A stretch of DNA of 64,000 nt from positions 12,465,501 through 12,529,500 of the forward strand of contig NC_135362.1 in the NCBI RefSeq assembly GCF_051622035.1. Direction: 5' to 3'. This document shows positions 33,589 to 43,735 of the stretch, one piece after another. This stretch comes from Arctopsyche grandis (lineage: Eukaryota; Arthropoda; Insecta; Trichoptera; Hydropsychidae). How positions within the stretch are numbered: the first letter of the stretch is position 1; every line of letters begins with the position of its first letter. The notes under the pieces are model-generated. The model did not search any database, was not told the DNA's origin, and worked only from the letters and a program-made list of their open reading frames with translations. Position numbers and translations under genes: made by a program.

Positions 33589-33794
33589 TATCAAAGATGG
33601 CCAAAGACCCGTTTGACAAGTTTGATATTAAGATACTATTTCAGAAGAAGTTTTGATACTGAATTCCTGATTTTAAGGTTAATTTAGTACCTATCTTAGT
33701 TCGGTTTGAAAGTTACCATTATTAATTATGGATTACTAATAACCAACAGAACAAAATAAAACATTATAAAAATACCAAAAGGCCATCTTTGATA
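33589..33794. mobile_element. 206-bp MITE with 14-bp TIR
   Basis: Perfect terminal inverted repeat TATCAAAGATGGCC / GGCCATCTTTGATA; AT-rich interior with no coding capacity. Target duplication unclear, superfamily unassigned. Confidence 0.6.
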
Positions 33795-34248
33795 ATAAGT
33801 GCCACATACGTATGTAGATTAAACATTTTATTTTAAAATTTTTCAATTATGGAATAAGATTTGAACATTTATTTAGGGTTGCCAGATTTCATGCAAGTCA
33901 AACCTGGACACCCCCCCCCCCGCAAAAAAATCGGATCAAATAATTTTCAATTTTTATTAAATAATTCAATTATATTAATTACTTAAATAGGAACAAAATC
34001 AGTCATAAACATCTAAATATCAGTCATAAATAGGAACATAAATCATAAACATCAGTTATAAATAGGAAAAAAAGCAGTCATAAACGTCTGGTCCAGACAT
34101 CGACATTTTGTTTATAGTTTATCTTACATATTTTTTTAATTCTGAGTTAAAAACTTCTATAGGTATTTATACAGTAATAAACCGGGAAATTTGGGCGTCC
34201 CGAGTGGTTTTTTCGGGACACTGGGACACGAGACTTAAAAATAATGAC

Positions 34249-34381
34249 TAGAGGTAGGATAGTCACAGTGCTATCCATTGTTCCATTGTTGTAAATCCTT
34301 TGTAAAAAAGGTTCGGCAAACCTTTAACAATGCATTTACAACCTTTGAACAATACGCGGCACCTTCTGGGTCCGATGACTA
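34249..34381 (+). mobile_element. hAT-type MITE (TAGAGG family), copy 1, nested
   Basis: Starts TAGAGGTAGGAT, contains the core AGGTTCGGCAAACCTTTAAC, ends ..GATGACTACT(A). TAATGAC flanks both sides (8-mers ATAATGAC / CTAATGAC). Related copies at 38059-38151 and 53382-53525. A further related piece follows at about 34390-34555. Confidence 0.7.
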
Positions 34382-34570
34382 CTAATGACTAGACTGCGGA
34401 TAGAAACCGTGCTTTTTCCAGGAATCGGTGGGGTTTCGCTCTATTTACAAAGCTAGAGTACAAAAAAAAGGTTGAGCGAACCTTTTACAACAATTGAACA
34501 ATAGCATTTACAACAATTGAATAATAAACGGCGCGCTGTGGATCCGGCCACTACTGATGACAATCCCGAT

Positions 34571-34783
34571 TAAAGGTCTGTTCATACCTAGCCAGCACGA
34601 CCCGTATCCTGCAGGTGTCCTGCAAGTACGGATAGTATTATATGGACGTTTTCATACTCAATTCGCGCATGCGCATTAACGCATTCATGCGCGTCCAAAT
34701 AGAATGTACTAAAGAATACTGTCCGTACTTGCAGGATACTTGCAGGATTCGGGTCGTGCTGGATAGGTATGAACAGACCTTAG
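34571..34783. mobile_element. ~213-bp palindromic MITE
   Basis: Arms begin TAAAGGTCTGTTCATACCTA and end with its complement TAGGTATGAACAGACCTTA; about 70 bp of each arm pair, including CCAGCACGACCCG / CGGGTCGTGCTGG and TCCTGCAAGTACGGA / TCCGTACTTGCAGGA. It makes a spurious 82-codon frame. Confidence 0.75.
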
Positions 34784-34803
34784 TCGGGACGCTTGACAAC
34801 CCT

Positions 34804-35538
34804 ACATTTAGGCGAAGACATGATCATACATACGTATTTGCTACTAAAGTAGGTAGCCGTATTTATTTTAATCCTAATTTAATAAGATGACCACGAATAA
34901 AATTTTTATTGTGTGTACATACAATACTTATACATCGAAATTTATTTGATTTTTTGGGTTTTACCAGGCAAAAAAAAAGAAAAATCGCTGTTCTGTTTAA
35001 TCCGATTATATAAATTTCATAATATGTAGCTTATATTTTTTTGCAATTCTTAATATCAAATATTTTTAATCAAAATGTCAGATAAAAATCAATGTAGTCG
35101 CCAATCATGATAATTTATATTGTTTTAACAATTTTTATTGTATTGATAACCAGTTATTAATTGTCAACAACTCTGATTGACCACCATTGACGTAAATGCA
35201 AAAAATAGTCGTTTGTTAACATTTCTGTGAATTTTTTCTTATCAAAAGTTTTACATACCAAAAAATAAATAAAAATTTAATACCAAATATTTAATTTATT
35301 TAATATATACTTATATTTAAAATTCCAAATCAATTCCAAAATCCCATATATGATTAAAAACCATTCCATATAAGAAGATGAATATGAATCAAGGGGATGC
35401 ACGAGGTTTTTCGGTCTCACCGGCAATATTATATACATACATAATAAAATTAATGAATAATATCAACGTATTAACATAATACATTCAAAATATAAAAGAT
35501 GGGCAGTTTTTGTTGATGTCTTAACAATGCATATTGAA
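34804..35538. other. Intergenic, L6 3' side
   Basis: AT-rich, nothing recognised. Confidence 0.5.
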
Positions 35539-37310
35539 TTACAATTCAAAAGCCCATATTAGATTTATAACCCTATCGTAGATAAGTCTTTTTGCGTCGA
35601 TGCCCCAAGTGTAATCCAAATGATTCCACTCAGCCATAGGTACTCTGAATTTGCCTACCGCATTTCCAAGCTCTTTAAATAATTTATCAACGTCACCACC
35701 ATCAGCCAACCAATCATTGTCGCTGTAATGTAGGAAAACTGGCGCAGTGATGGATTCAGGATTGTACTTTGGTGGGGTAAGCGAACCATAAGTGATAAAA
35801 TTATTAACGCCACGATCATACTGTCTGAATCTCTTGGACATGTGCTCTTGTCCATAATGGACAAGCTGTCTGCTGGATGCACCCGCTGGAGTGTGACTCA
35901 TATAGAGTGGAAGCATTGTCTGCAACGAAAGTTAATTTATAAAAAAATGAATTCTTTTGAAAATAAATAGCAATTTACATATAATATTTGCGTTTTTATC
36001 AACTTACAGTGTTCAATTGATCGGGATTATATCCAGCCAGTAAGAACAAAACATTGGTACAAACGGGTACAAAAATTGAACCTTCACCGCAAAGTAGATG
36101 GGATGCCAGTGTCATAAAGTCACTGGTTGGTAAAAATTCATTAACTCCAAATAGGGATGTGACTAGCTGTAATAATTAAACATTCTGTTAAAATTAATCT
36201 AGAACATAATTTAGCTAAGAAGAATAAGGAATCTAATCATGATCAAATGGTTTCAGATTTAAATCTTTGAAAATTATGATTGACCATTATACCAAATAAA
36301 TTGAGAACAATAAAGTCATCGGCACTCACTCTATTGTCCTATTCATTGGTAAATAGCTTTCACAATATAATATAATGATAGGTTTTTGTTTTAATAGTCC
36401 ATTTTATATCATTAATAAATATAAAGTAATTAATATTATTATACCTCAATGGTATTTGCCATAGGTGCCATCATTCTAACGAGTGGACTCTTAAGATTTC
36501 CCATGTAAGCGACTGGAGAAAGAGCATGCATTGAAGCTATTTTATTGTTGTACTCTTTCCTATTTGAACCCATTACGAAGAATGAGGTTGTGCCCTGAGA
36601 ATGACCCACGTAGTGCAATTTTTTTCTTCCAGTTTGTGCAAGAATGTGATCAATCATGGCAGGCAAATCATAGTAACCAATTTCGTTCCAGCTGAATTTC
36701 CAAAATTTGGATTTGTCAGGGTTAAGTGTAGCATGTTTTCTGGAATAAGTGTTGCCTCTAGCATTACCCATCCACACGTCAAATCCAGCATCAGCTAAGA
36801 GGTAGGCTGAAATAGTTTAAATTTTTATTAGCTAACTGGCAAAAAATATTAAAAAAAAATCAACGATCAAACAATTTGTGGGATAAATTTACCTAAAGCA
36901 TTATCTGGTCTATTGATAATCCAATCGACCGAGGACATGAGTAGTCCATGTTGAAGATATACTGGAGGTCTATTTCCACCTTTGCTTGTTCTTCCTTCTG
37001 GGATTCGATGCATTGTAAGAATATATCCATCGTCAGTTTTCACTTCATGTACTTCTACTGGATATCCATATTTAGTAATAAGACCAACCTATAAAATTTA
37101 TATCAAAAAATCATTATTAAAAAATATTATATGTATTAATTGTATGTACATATGTATACTTACAGCGTCTAATAATGAATCTTCAATTATATCTCTTGGA
37201 ATTTCATTTTTTTGTCTTGATGAAAGACTTCTTAAATAGCTTTCACCGTGTGGCGAGGAGCCACTGTGCACAAGCACAAAAGCACTGACAAAAATTAAAA
37301 TTGTCAGCAT
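35539..37310 (-). CDS. Lipase L6: secreted acid-lipase-family alpha/beta hydrolase
   Basis: Exons 37310-37164, 37088-36893, 36806-36445, 36166-36008, 35919-35539; 414 residues. Signal peptide MLTILIFVSAFVLVHSG, then SSPHGESYLRSLS. Motifs: VGLITKYGYPVEVHEVKTDD, oxyanion strand VYLQHGLLMSSVDW (Gln before His-Gly, as in vertebrate acid lipases), GHSQG (Ser about 184), YSDNDW (Asp about 357), WNHLDY (His about 388). All catalytic residues intact. The closest paralogue is L7. Exon lengths and intron phases equal the rest of the cluster. The promoter context (CGTATATAAACGC) resembles L7, suggesting shared regulation. Secreted acyl-ester hydrolase; substrate unknown. Confidence 0.9.
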
Positions 37311-37352
37311 CTTCTTGTAGCTGAGACAATTAATTTAATGAATAATTTGGTG

Positions 37353-37364
37353 CGTTTATATACG
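37353..37364 (-). promoter_or_regulatory. TATA box of L6
   Basis: GTATATAAACGC on the minus strand about 45-55 nt upstream of the ATG, like L7. Confidence 0.55.
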
Positions 37365-37435
37365 AATTTAAGAGCATAGAAATATTTTGTAATTTGTGAC
37401 TCAAAAAAACAAAACCGTATATTAATTATTTATAT

Positions 37436-37448
<13 letters not shown>

Positions 37449-37521
<73 letters not shown>
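37449..37521. repeat. (TA)n microsatellite
   Basis: Uninterrupted TA run following an A-run, upstream of L6. A near-duplicate CCACACTATTTCACACAAA follows it twice (37542-37590). Confidence 0.95.
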
Positions 37522-37526
<5 letters not shown>

Positions 37527-38058
37527 TATATAATGAATATACCACACTATTTCACACAAAATATATGTAGTCCACACTATTTCACACAAAAAGAAAATAC
37601 ATATTCATAAAATTAAATATTCATTGGCTTTTCAATTGTTAATTAACAATTAAACCATTTATACACATTTTCGAGACTAATCCAACATACAAATTTGAAT
37701 ACTCAATTTATTTTGTGAATTTAAATTTTAAATAAAATAATGAGTTATATACATACATACATACTTACATATGTACATATGTAATTATTGTATATATGAG
37801 CGTAATTTTTTTTAAAGACACCCATTACCTGTATTTTTTATCATGGATTATTAAAATTGCATATATGAGAAATTTGCGATAACGTTGACATTTTTAAGTT
37901 CTATAATACGGATCAAATTTTATTAATATTTTTATCGCTTTGTTTTAAATAAACAATGTTTGATTTGTTATCATATTAAATAAAATATGTATTTGTAAAA
38001 AGCACAAATATTATAAACAATTTTTTTATGTAATTTTTTATATCAAGGTGTATATGAC

Positions 38059-38151
38059 TAAAGAGCGGACCCAGAGCGCGCTGTCCATTGTTCACATGTT
38101 GTAAATGCATTGTTAAAGGTTTGCCGAACCTTTTTTCCGGTCCTACCTCTA
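38059..38151 (-). mobile_element. hAT-type MITE (TAGAGG family), copy 2, exact 8-bp target duplication
   Basis: 93 bp between perfect duplications TATATGAC (38051-38058 and 38152-38159). On the minus strand it starts TAGAGGTAGGACCGG and has the core AAAGGTTCGGCAAACCTTTA. Confidence 0.8.
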
Positions 38152-38513
38152 TATATGACATTCAAATGTAATATAAAATTCTAGGAATTCACCAATCATG
38201 ATAATTTCTATTGTGTCGTTAATTATTTATTATTATTATTATTTTGTCTTCAAATTCAAAAAAAAGAGGACTAATTGCAATAAATCAAAAAACATGTGGA
38301 ATGATTGCAAAAATATTTAGAATTAAAATTGAAATACGGAATCCTAGAACTTTTTTAATTCCACCCCAAGTCTAATTAAAACAATTTTTTAGACGTGATG
38401 AATTTATTAAAATTTGCAATAGATTTTGGGCTTATTCTTATATAATACAAAACTATGGACTAAACATGAATGGATTTTGATCAAAATTTGATATACATAT
38501 GTATGTATTTCAA

Positions 38514-38741
38514 GTGGTGTCACCCCAATTTTGGAACAACGGGTTTCCAATTTTTTTCAATTTAATTATTTTAAAAATATATATGTATGTATGTATATAC
38601 GTTTTTTTTCGATCAAGGCACTATTACATGAAAGTTCATTAAATTTTCAAGATTTGTATAATTTTCAACAAAAATTATATGAAGTTTTAGATTAAATAAC
38701 GGGTTTCCGGAAACCCATGGAATCCATTAGGGTGACACCAC
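38514..38741. mobile_element. 228-bp MITE with GTGGTGTCACCC inverted ends
   Basis: 12-bp perfect terminal inverted repeats GTGGTGTCACCC / GGGTGACACCAC with similar subterminal GGGTTTCC / GGAAACCC segments. No coding capacity; superfamily unassigned. Confidence 0.65.
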
Positions 38742-38804
38742 AATGTACATACATATGTTTGAAATATGAGTTTTTATATAATTTTAATATATTTGATATA
38801 AGGG

Positions 38805-39085
38805 TTCCAAAAAACTGTCCGAAAGAAAAAGCCGGCTTTCGGTTTTTTTACAAATAAAAAGCTGGTTGGCCGGCTTTCACCGGTTTTAGAAAATTAAGAT
38901 GTCTTTTAAGCTCAAAATTTTTATATCGAAAAAAAAAATGTAAATATGTACATATATATTATATTATGCAAAAAAATAGTTTTTTATAAATTAAATAGAG
39001 TTATAAATATTATGAAATTTCATAAGATCATTATTATATATTATTATTACAAATAATACAATTTGTATTATATATCACAGCTGTA
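38805..39085 (+). repeat. Interspersed repeat family G (copy 1)
   Basis: Starts AGGGTTCCAAAAAACTGTCC, contains AAAAGCTGGTTGGCCGGCTTT and AAAACCG-type motifs, an AT-rich middle, and ends TATCACAGCTGTAAAATG. It is matched in inverted orientation at 61300-61600 over its whole length; part is also seen at 60545-60640. Confidence 0.7.
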
Positions 39086-39247
39086 AAATGACAGAAGTAT
39101 GTGTATAAAAAAAAAATATTGTAAAAATATTATATATATATTTATAAAAATAGTTACACAAAACTAATGAATAATTGTATTAACATAATACATATAAAAT
39201 ATGAAATAGGGGCAGTTTTAAACAGTGTTTTAACAATGCATATTGAA

Positions 39248-40796
39248 TTACAATTCAAAAGCCCATATTAGATTTATAACCCTATCATAGATTAGCGTTT
39301 TTGCGTCGATGCCCCAAGTGTAATCCAAATGATTCCACTCAGCCATAGGTACTCTGAATTTGCCTATCGCATATCCAAGCTCATTAAATAATTGATCAAC
39401 GTCACCACCATCAGCCAACCAGTCATTGTCGCTATAATGTAGGAAAACTGGTGCAGTGATGTGTTTGGGTTCGTACTTTGGTGGTGTGAGTGAACCATAA
39501 TTGATGAAATTATTTAGGCCATGATCAAACTGTCTGAACTTTTTGGACATGTGCTCTTGTCCGTAATGTACTAGCTGTCTACTGGATGCACCAGCTGGAG
39601 TATGAGCCATGTATACGGGAAGCATTGTCTGTAATAAAAATGAATTTGCTTTCATATTTTCAAAAATAAATGTTCGTAAATGGAATAATATTTACTTATT
39701 AACTTACGGTATTCAATTGGTCAGGATTGTATCCAGCCAATAAAAATAATACATTGGTACAAACAGGCACTAAAATTGAACCTTCACCACACAGTGCATT
39801 TGCTGCCAATGCCATGAATTCTGAAGACGGCAAAAATTCATTAATTCCAATCAGAGATGTGATTAACTGTAAAAGACAAAAGTTGAATAATCCGTGCAAA
39901 ATATTTGTCTCTATTTATTAATTTTGTATTTTTTTACCTCAAGTGAAGATGCAAACGGTGCCATCAATCTAACGAGTGGACTCTTAAGATGTCCCATATA
40001 AGCTACTGGAGATAGGGCATGCATTGAAGCTATTTTATTATTATAGGCCCGTTTTTCCGAACCCATAACGAAGAATGTCGTTGTGCCCTGAGAATGACCC
40101 ACATAGTGCAATTTTTGTCTTCCAGTTTGTGCAAGAACGTAATCGATCATAGCGGGCAAATCATGGAGTGCAATTTCATGCCAACTGAATTTCCAAAATT
40201 TGCTATTTTTGTCAGGATTGAGTGTAGCGTGTTTTCTAGAATAAGTGTTGCCTCGAGCATTACCCATCCATACATCAAAGCCGGCTTCAGCCAAGAGGTA
40301 TGCTGAAATAGTTTACATGTATTTTAATTAACCGACTGTTCAATTAATCGTTTTATTTTAGTAATGTTAAATAAAAACATACCTAAAGCCTTTTCGGGTC
40401 CGTTTATGATCCAATCATCTGAAGACATTAGTACTCCATGTTGAAGAAATACGGGGGGCCTAACTCCACCTTTGTTTGTTTTTCCTTCAGGGATTCTGTG
40501 CATTGTAAGAATATATTCATCGTCGGTTTTCACTTCGTGCACTTCTACTGGAAATCCATATTTAGTAATGAGGCCAACCTGTATTGAATCAGAGTATAAA
40601 ATAGTGCGTATGTAAAATTTGTGGTAATTATTGCAATATATACACTTACAGCATCCAATAATGCATCTTCCATTACTTCCCTTGGGATTTTGCTTAATTG
40701 TTCTGGTGAAAGACTTTTTAAATAGCTTTCACCATGTGGCGAAGAGCCACTGTGCACGAGCACGAAGGCACCAATAAATATTAAAAATTTCAGCAT
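39248..40796 (-). CDS. Lipase L7: secreted acid-lipase-family alpha/beta hydrolase
   Basis: Exons 40796-40650, 40578-40383, 40302-39938, 39866-39708, 39628-39248; 415 residues from ATG 40796 (MLKFLIFIGAFVLVHSG, signal peptide). Motifs: oxyanion strand VFLQHGVLMSSDDW, GHSQG (Ser about 185), YSDNDW (Asp about 358), WNHLDY (His about 389). The catalytic set is intact. The otherwise invariant [10 protein letters not shown] ahead of the elbow is EIALHDLPAM here, the only cluster member with that change, which may alter the fold near the active site or the substrate. Very similar to L6 in exons 1, 4 and 5 and in its TATA region. Exon 3 has one more codon than L6. Confidence 0.9.
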
Positions 40797-40843
40797 TTTT
40801 GTCGATTCTGCTGAAATCTGTACCAAACTAAATAAATTCGTTC

Positions 40844-40855
40844 CATTTATATACG
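40844..40855 (-). promoter_or_regulatory. TATA box of L7
   Basis: CGTATATAAATGG on the minus strand, about 50 nt upstream of the ATG. Confidence 0.55.
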
Positions 40856-43052
40856 GAACTTGGAATATTAAAAATAAATAGTGTGCGGTCTAAAAAAAAC
40901 ATTGTTTTAAAGCTATAACTTGTTACTTATCATACATAAAAAAATATGAATATCATTTTGCAGGAGTTTTTATCGAGAAGAATGCAGAGCCTGGAATGTG
41001 AATGAATACAAGCTTTAAATTAAATATTTCTTTTTAGTATTCAAGTATTTAAGACAAATTATTTAAGCGTAATTCTTACAATTGCTTTTAGCTATTCTTT
41101 TTATTATAAACAGCCCATAATTCTTTTAACTTGAATAAAAACGACTTTCTTTCGTCGTCGAATTATTTAAGTGACTTAATTCAATAAAATCATTATAGGT
41201 ATACGAGAAATACAATTGATTTATTAATAAAAATACCCAAAACTAATTGACATGGCTGTACATAAGTTTATCAACTATTGGGCGAAATCAATTGAAATAA
41301 TAGCCAAAATCTGATATATGAATCATTGCATATATTATGCAAACTAGCAAGAGAGCTTTTTTATACATAAACTCACAAAAACTTCATTAAGGTGATAAAA
41401 AGATAATGACAAAATTTGTTAATAGAATATAAAAATGACGCCGTGTAATTTCTTGAAAATGCTAAAAATATATAAAAACTCAGTTTAGTTTAATACACCC
41501 ATTATTTGTATCTTGCATCAAAGTTTATAGTAATTAATAAACAGAAAATCGTTGATACAATCGGAAGTTTCTACGATAGAGATCAAATTTATTTCTATTA
41601 TAAGATCGAGATCACATTGTATGAAACTTATTCAATTAATAAATATCTTAAATTCTAATTTTAATTCTTTAAGTCACTGCATATTCGTCATGCAGTATAG
41701 ATAGCTATTACAAACATCATTTTCCATATTTATATCTTAATTACCGTCTATATACGAAATATCAATAGAGTATTGAGATCGTAGAAAAGTTCGACCTCGA
41801 CATATTGACTGCTTTGTAATTAGAATCAGTCACTGATCACGTTTCCATAGTTTTTAAATGATATTTGTGTGTTTGTATCGTTGTAATTTTCTTGTTTTGG
41901 GCAGTTTATTCAGACATGTATTCGATATAAGTTTTCAATATATGTATGTATATATGTACAGATTATATTTTCAGCATTTCTTTGATTTTTTTTTGTCTAT
42001 TTGACTTTTATCGTTATCTGTACACAAATAGTTGGACACAGATGTAATAATAAAGACAATGTCCGATAGAGATAATGATCGATATTGTGCGAAAATAATA
42101 TGTGATCAATTTGATTGTCAAGCTACTGCATATTGACCGTTTCAGATAAGTTGTGACTATCAGTATCGTTTTTATTGTTTTAATTTAATTTATTTAGCAA
42201 CTAAAATTTAATTGTATTGTGGATTAGGGTATGTTATAATGATTATATTAAAAAATAAAAACAAGATTATACAATAACATAAGTTTATTTCAGCACATAA
42301 AAATAAATTAACAAAGATCACAAAAAGCTTCAATATGAAACAAGTGAAATTATATTTATTAATTTAAATTTAATGGTAATGTCAGAAGATTTCTAATGTC
42401 TTTTGTGTATAAATAAATTTATTTGTGATCATTACTTCCAAAAAAAAGTTAGATAAAATCTAATATTTAAATTACCAGCAAAGTGGTAGGTGTAAAAGCA
42501 GTGCGAGGATAATATTATAGTATTGTATTCAGTGGTAGTCCGTGGAAAAGCCTTTTGGGGATACTGTATGTAATAAGGGGGAGTTGCTCCTGATCATACC
42601 GTATTGAGAATTAATCTAAATATATGACTATAATATGTATAGTCACTATACACTAACATTATACATATTATGTATTCTAAGAGTACAAAATTTATAATCA
42701 TTGAAATTGATAAACGTTTTAAATTAGATTTCGAAAGCGGCACCAAAAATTTAGAATAAATACGTTAATTAAAATCACAGCTCAGTTAATATTGTAGACA
42801 ATATGTATACATTATATATGTATGTTGATTTTATCATATAATAGATTCTCTTCTTTTACAATAAGTAAGTAATAAAACATTCTACCACATTTTTTTTCAC
42901 TAAATCTTATGAAATAAAATAAATAGTAGGAATTCAATTAACAGTCAAATGATTCAAATAATATTGAAAATTGACATATTATTTTCAAATTACTTGTCAA
43001 ATCAAATGGAATTATGTCAATAGTTGCCATGCAAATAAACCGGTCTCCGTGA
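40856..43052. other. Intergenic L7-ASB3; no gene recognised
   Basis: AT-rich throughout, with ACATATATGTATGTA-type simple sequence. No coding or repeat family recognised. Confidence 0.5.
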
Positions 43053-43364
43053 CGGGCCGGAATGTGAAATTACCGAAAACGCAAATATCGGAAGGCAAAG
43101 ATTGAAAATCGAAAGATCAAAAAAAAAGGGTGCATGGTAAACAGTACATACTCACGTGCATACTCACGTACATACTCACTTAATTTGCGCAAGCAGGATA
43201 CAACAGGAACAAGAGGAACAGGCTTTTCCTCCCGTATTAATGTGCGCGCGCAGAATGTACCGTTTACCATGCACCCTTTTTTTGATCTTTCGACTTAAGA
43301 TCTTTCGATTTTCGATCTTTGCCTTCCGATATTTGCGTTTTCGGTAATTTCACATTCCGGCCCG
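43053..43364. mobile_element. 312-bp MITE with ~90-100-bp TIRs, TGA target duplication
   Basis: Ends CGGGCCGGAATGTGAAATTA / TAATTTCACATTCCGGCCCG, flanked by TGA on both sides (43050-43052, 43365-43367). The arms include CAAATATCGGAAGGCAAAGA and AAGGGTGCATGGTAAAC. The right arm has an extra ACTTAAGATCTTTCG duplication. The unpaired centre has CATACTCACGTG repeats. Superfamily not assigned. Confidence 0.75.
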
Positions 43365-43735
43365 TGAGGTAGACCCCAAATAAACATATATGTACATATG
43401 TACTAATTTCTTTAAAAATAAATAACATTAACAAGCTTAATGAGAATCTAATTCAATATCAAAATTACTAGGTTTGCATAAAATATTATATTATTATATT
43501 TGAACTCATTTTTCATTAAAAATACCATATATAAAAAGCTAATGTTGCTTTGGATGTTTCGAATTATATGAAAAATATTGACATATATCTACTTTTATTT
43601 TTAATAATAATGGGTCATTTACTAAATGTATTTCTTTTACAAAAAAAAGAGAGCAATGATAATAATAAATATCTTTTAGATTACTTTAACTAGGACTAAA
43701 TAATAAAACCCTGGTGAATTGAACTATTTTCCAAA

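Larger units (their letters stand above)
33875..34803. mobile_element. hAT-like element remnant hosting nested MITEs
   Basis: Ends AGGGTTGCCAGATTT.. and ..CGCTTGACAACCCT form an imperfect inverted repeat, with imperfect 8-bp flanks (TTTATTTA / TACATTTA, 6 of 8). The interior has CGGGAC-type repeats (GTCCCGAGTGG..CGGGACACTGGGAC) typical of hAT-derived non-autonomous elements. Other small elements (34249-34381, about 34390-34555, 34571-34783) have inserted within it. Confidence 0.55.
37523..39247. other. Intergenic L6-L7, repeats only
   Basis: Apart from the three repeats listed separately (38059-38151, 38514-38741, 38805-39085) this is AT-rich non-coding DNA. Confidence 0.5.

Noticed and set aside
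34642-34890. 82-codon frame
   Set aside because: Falls in a palindromic MITE and its flank; not coding.
43070-43347. Two similar short proteins on opposite strands
   Set aside because: Both are read from the complementary arms of one MITE.
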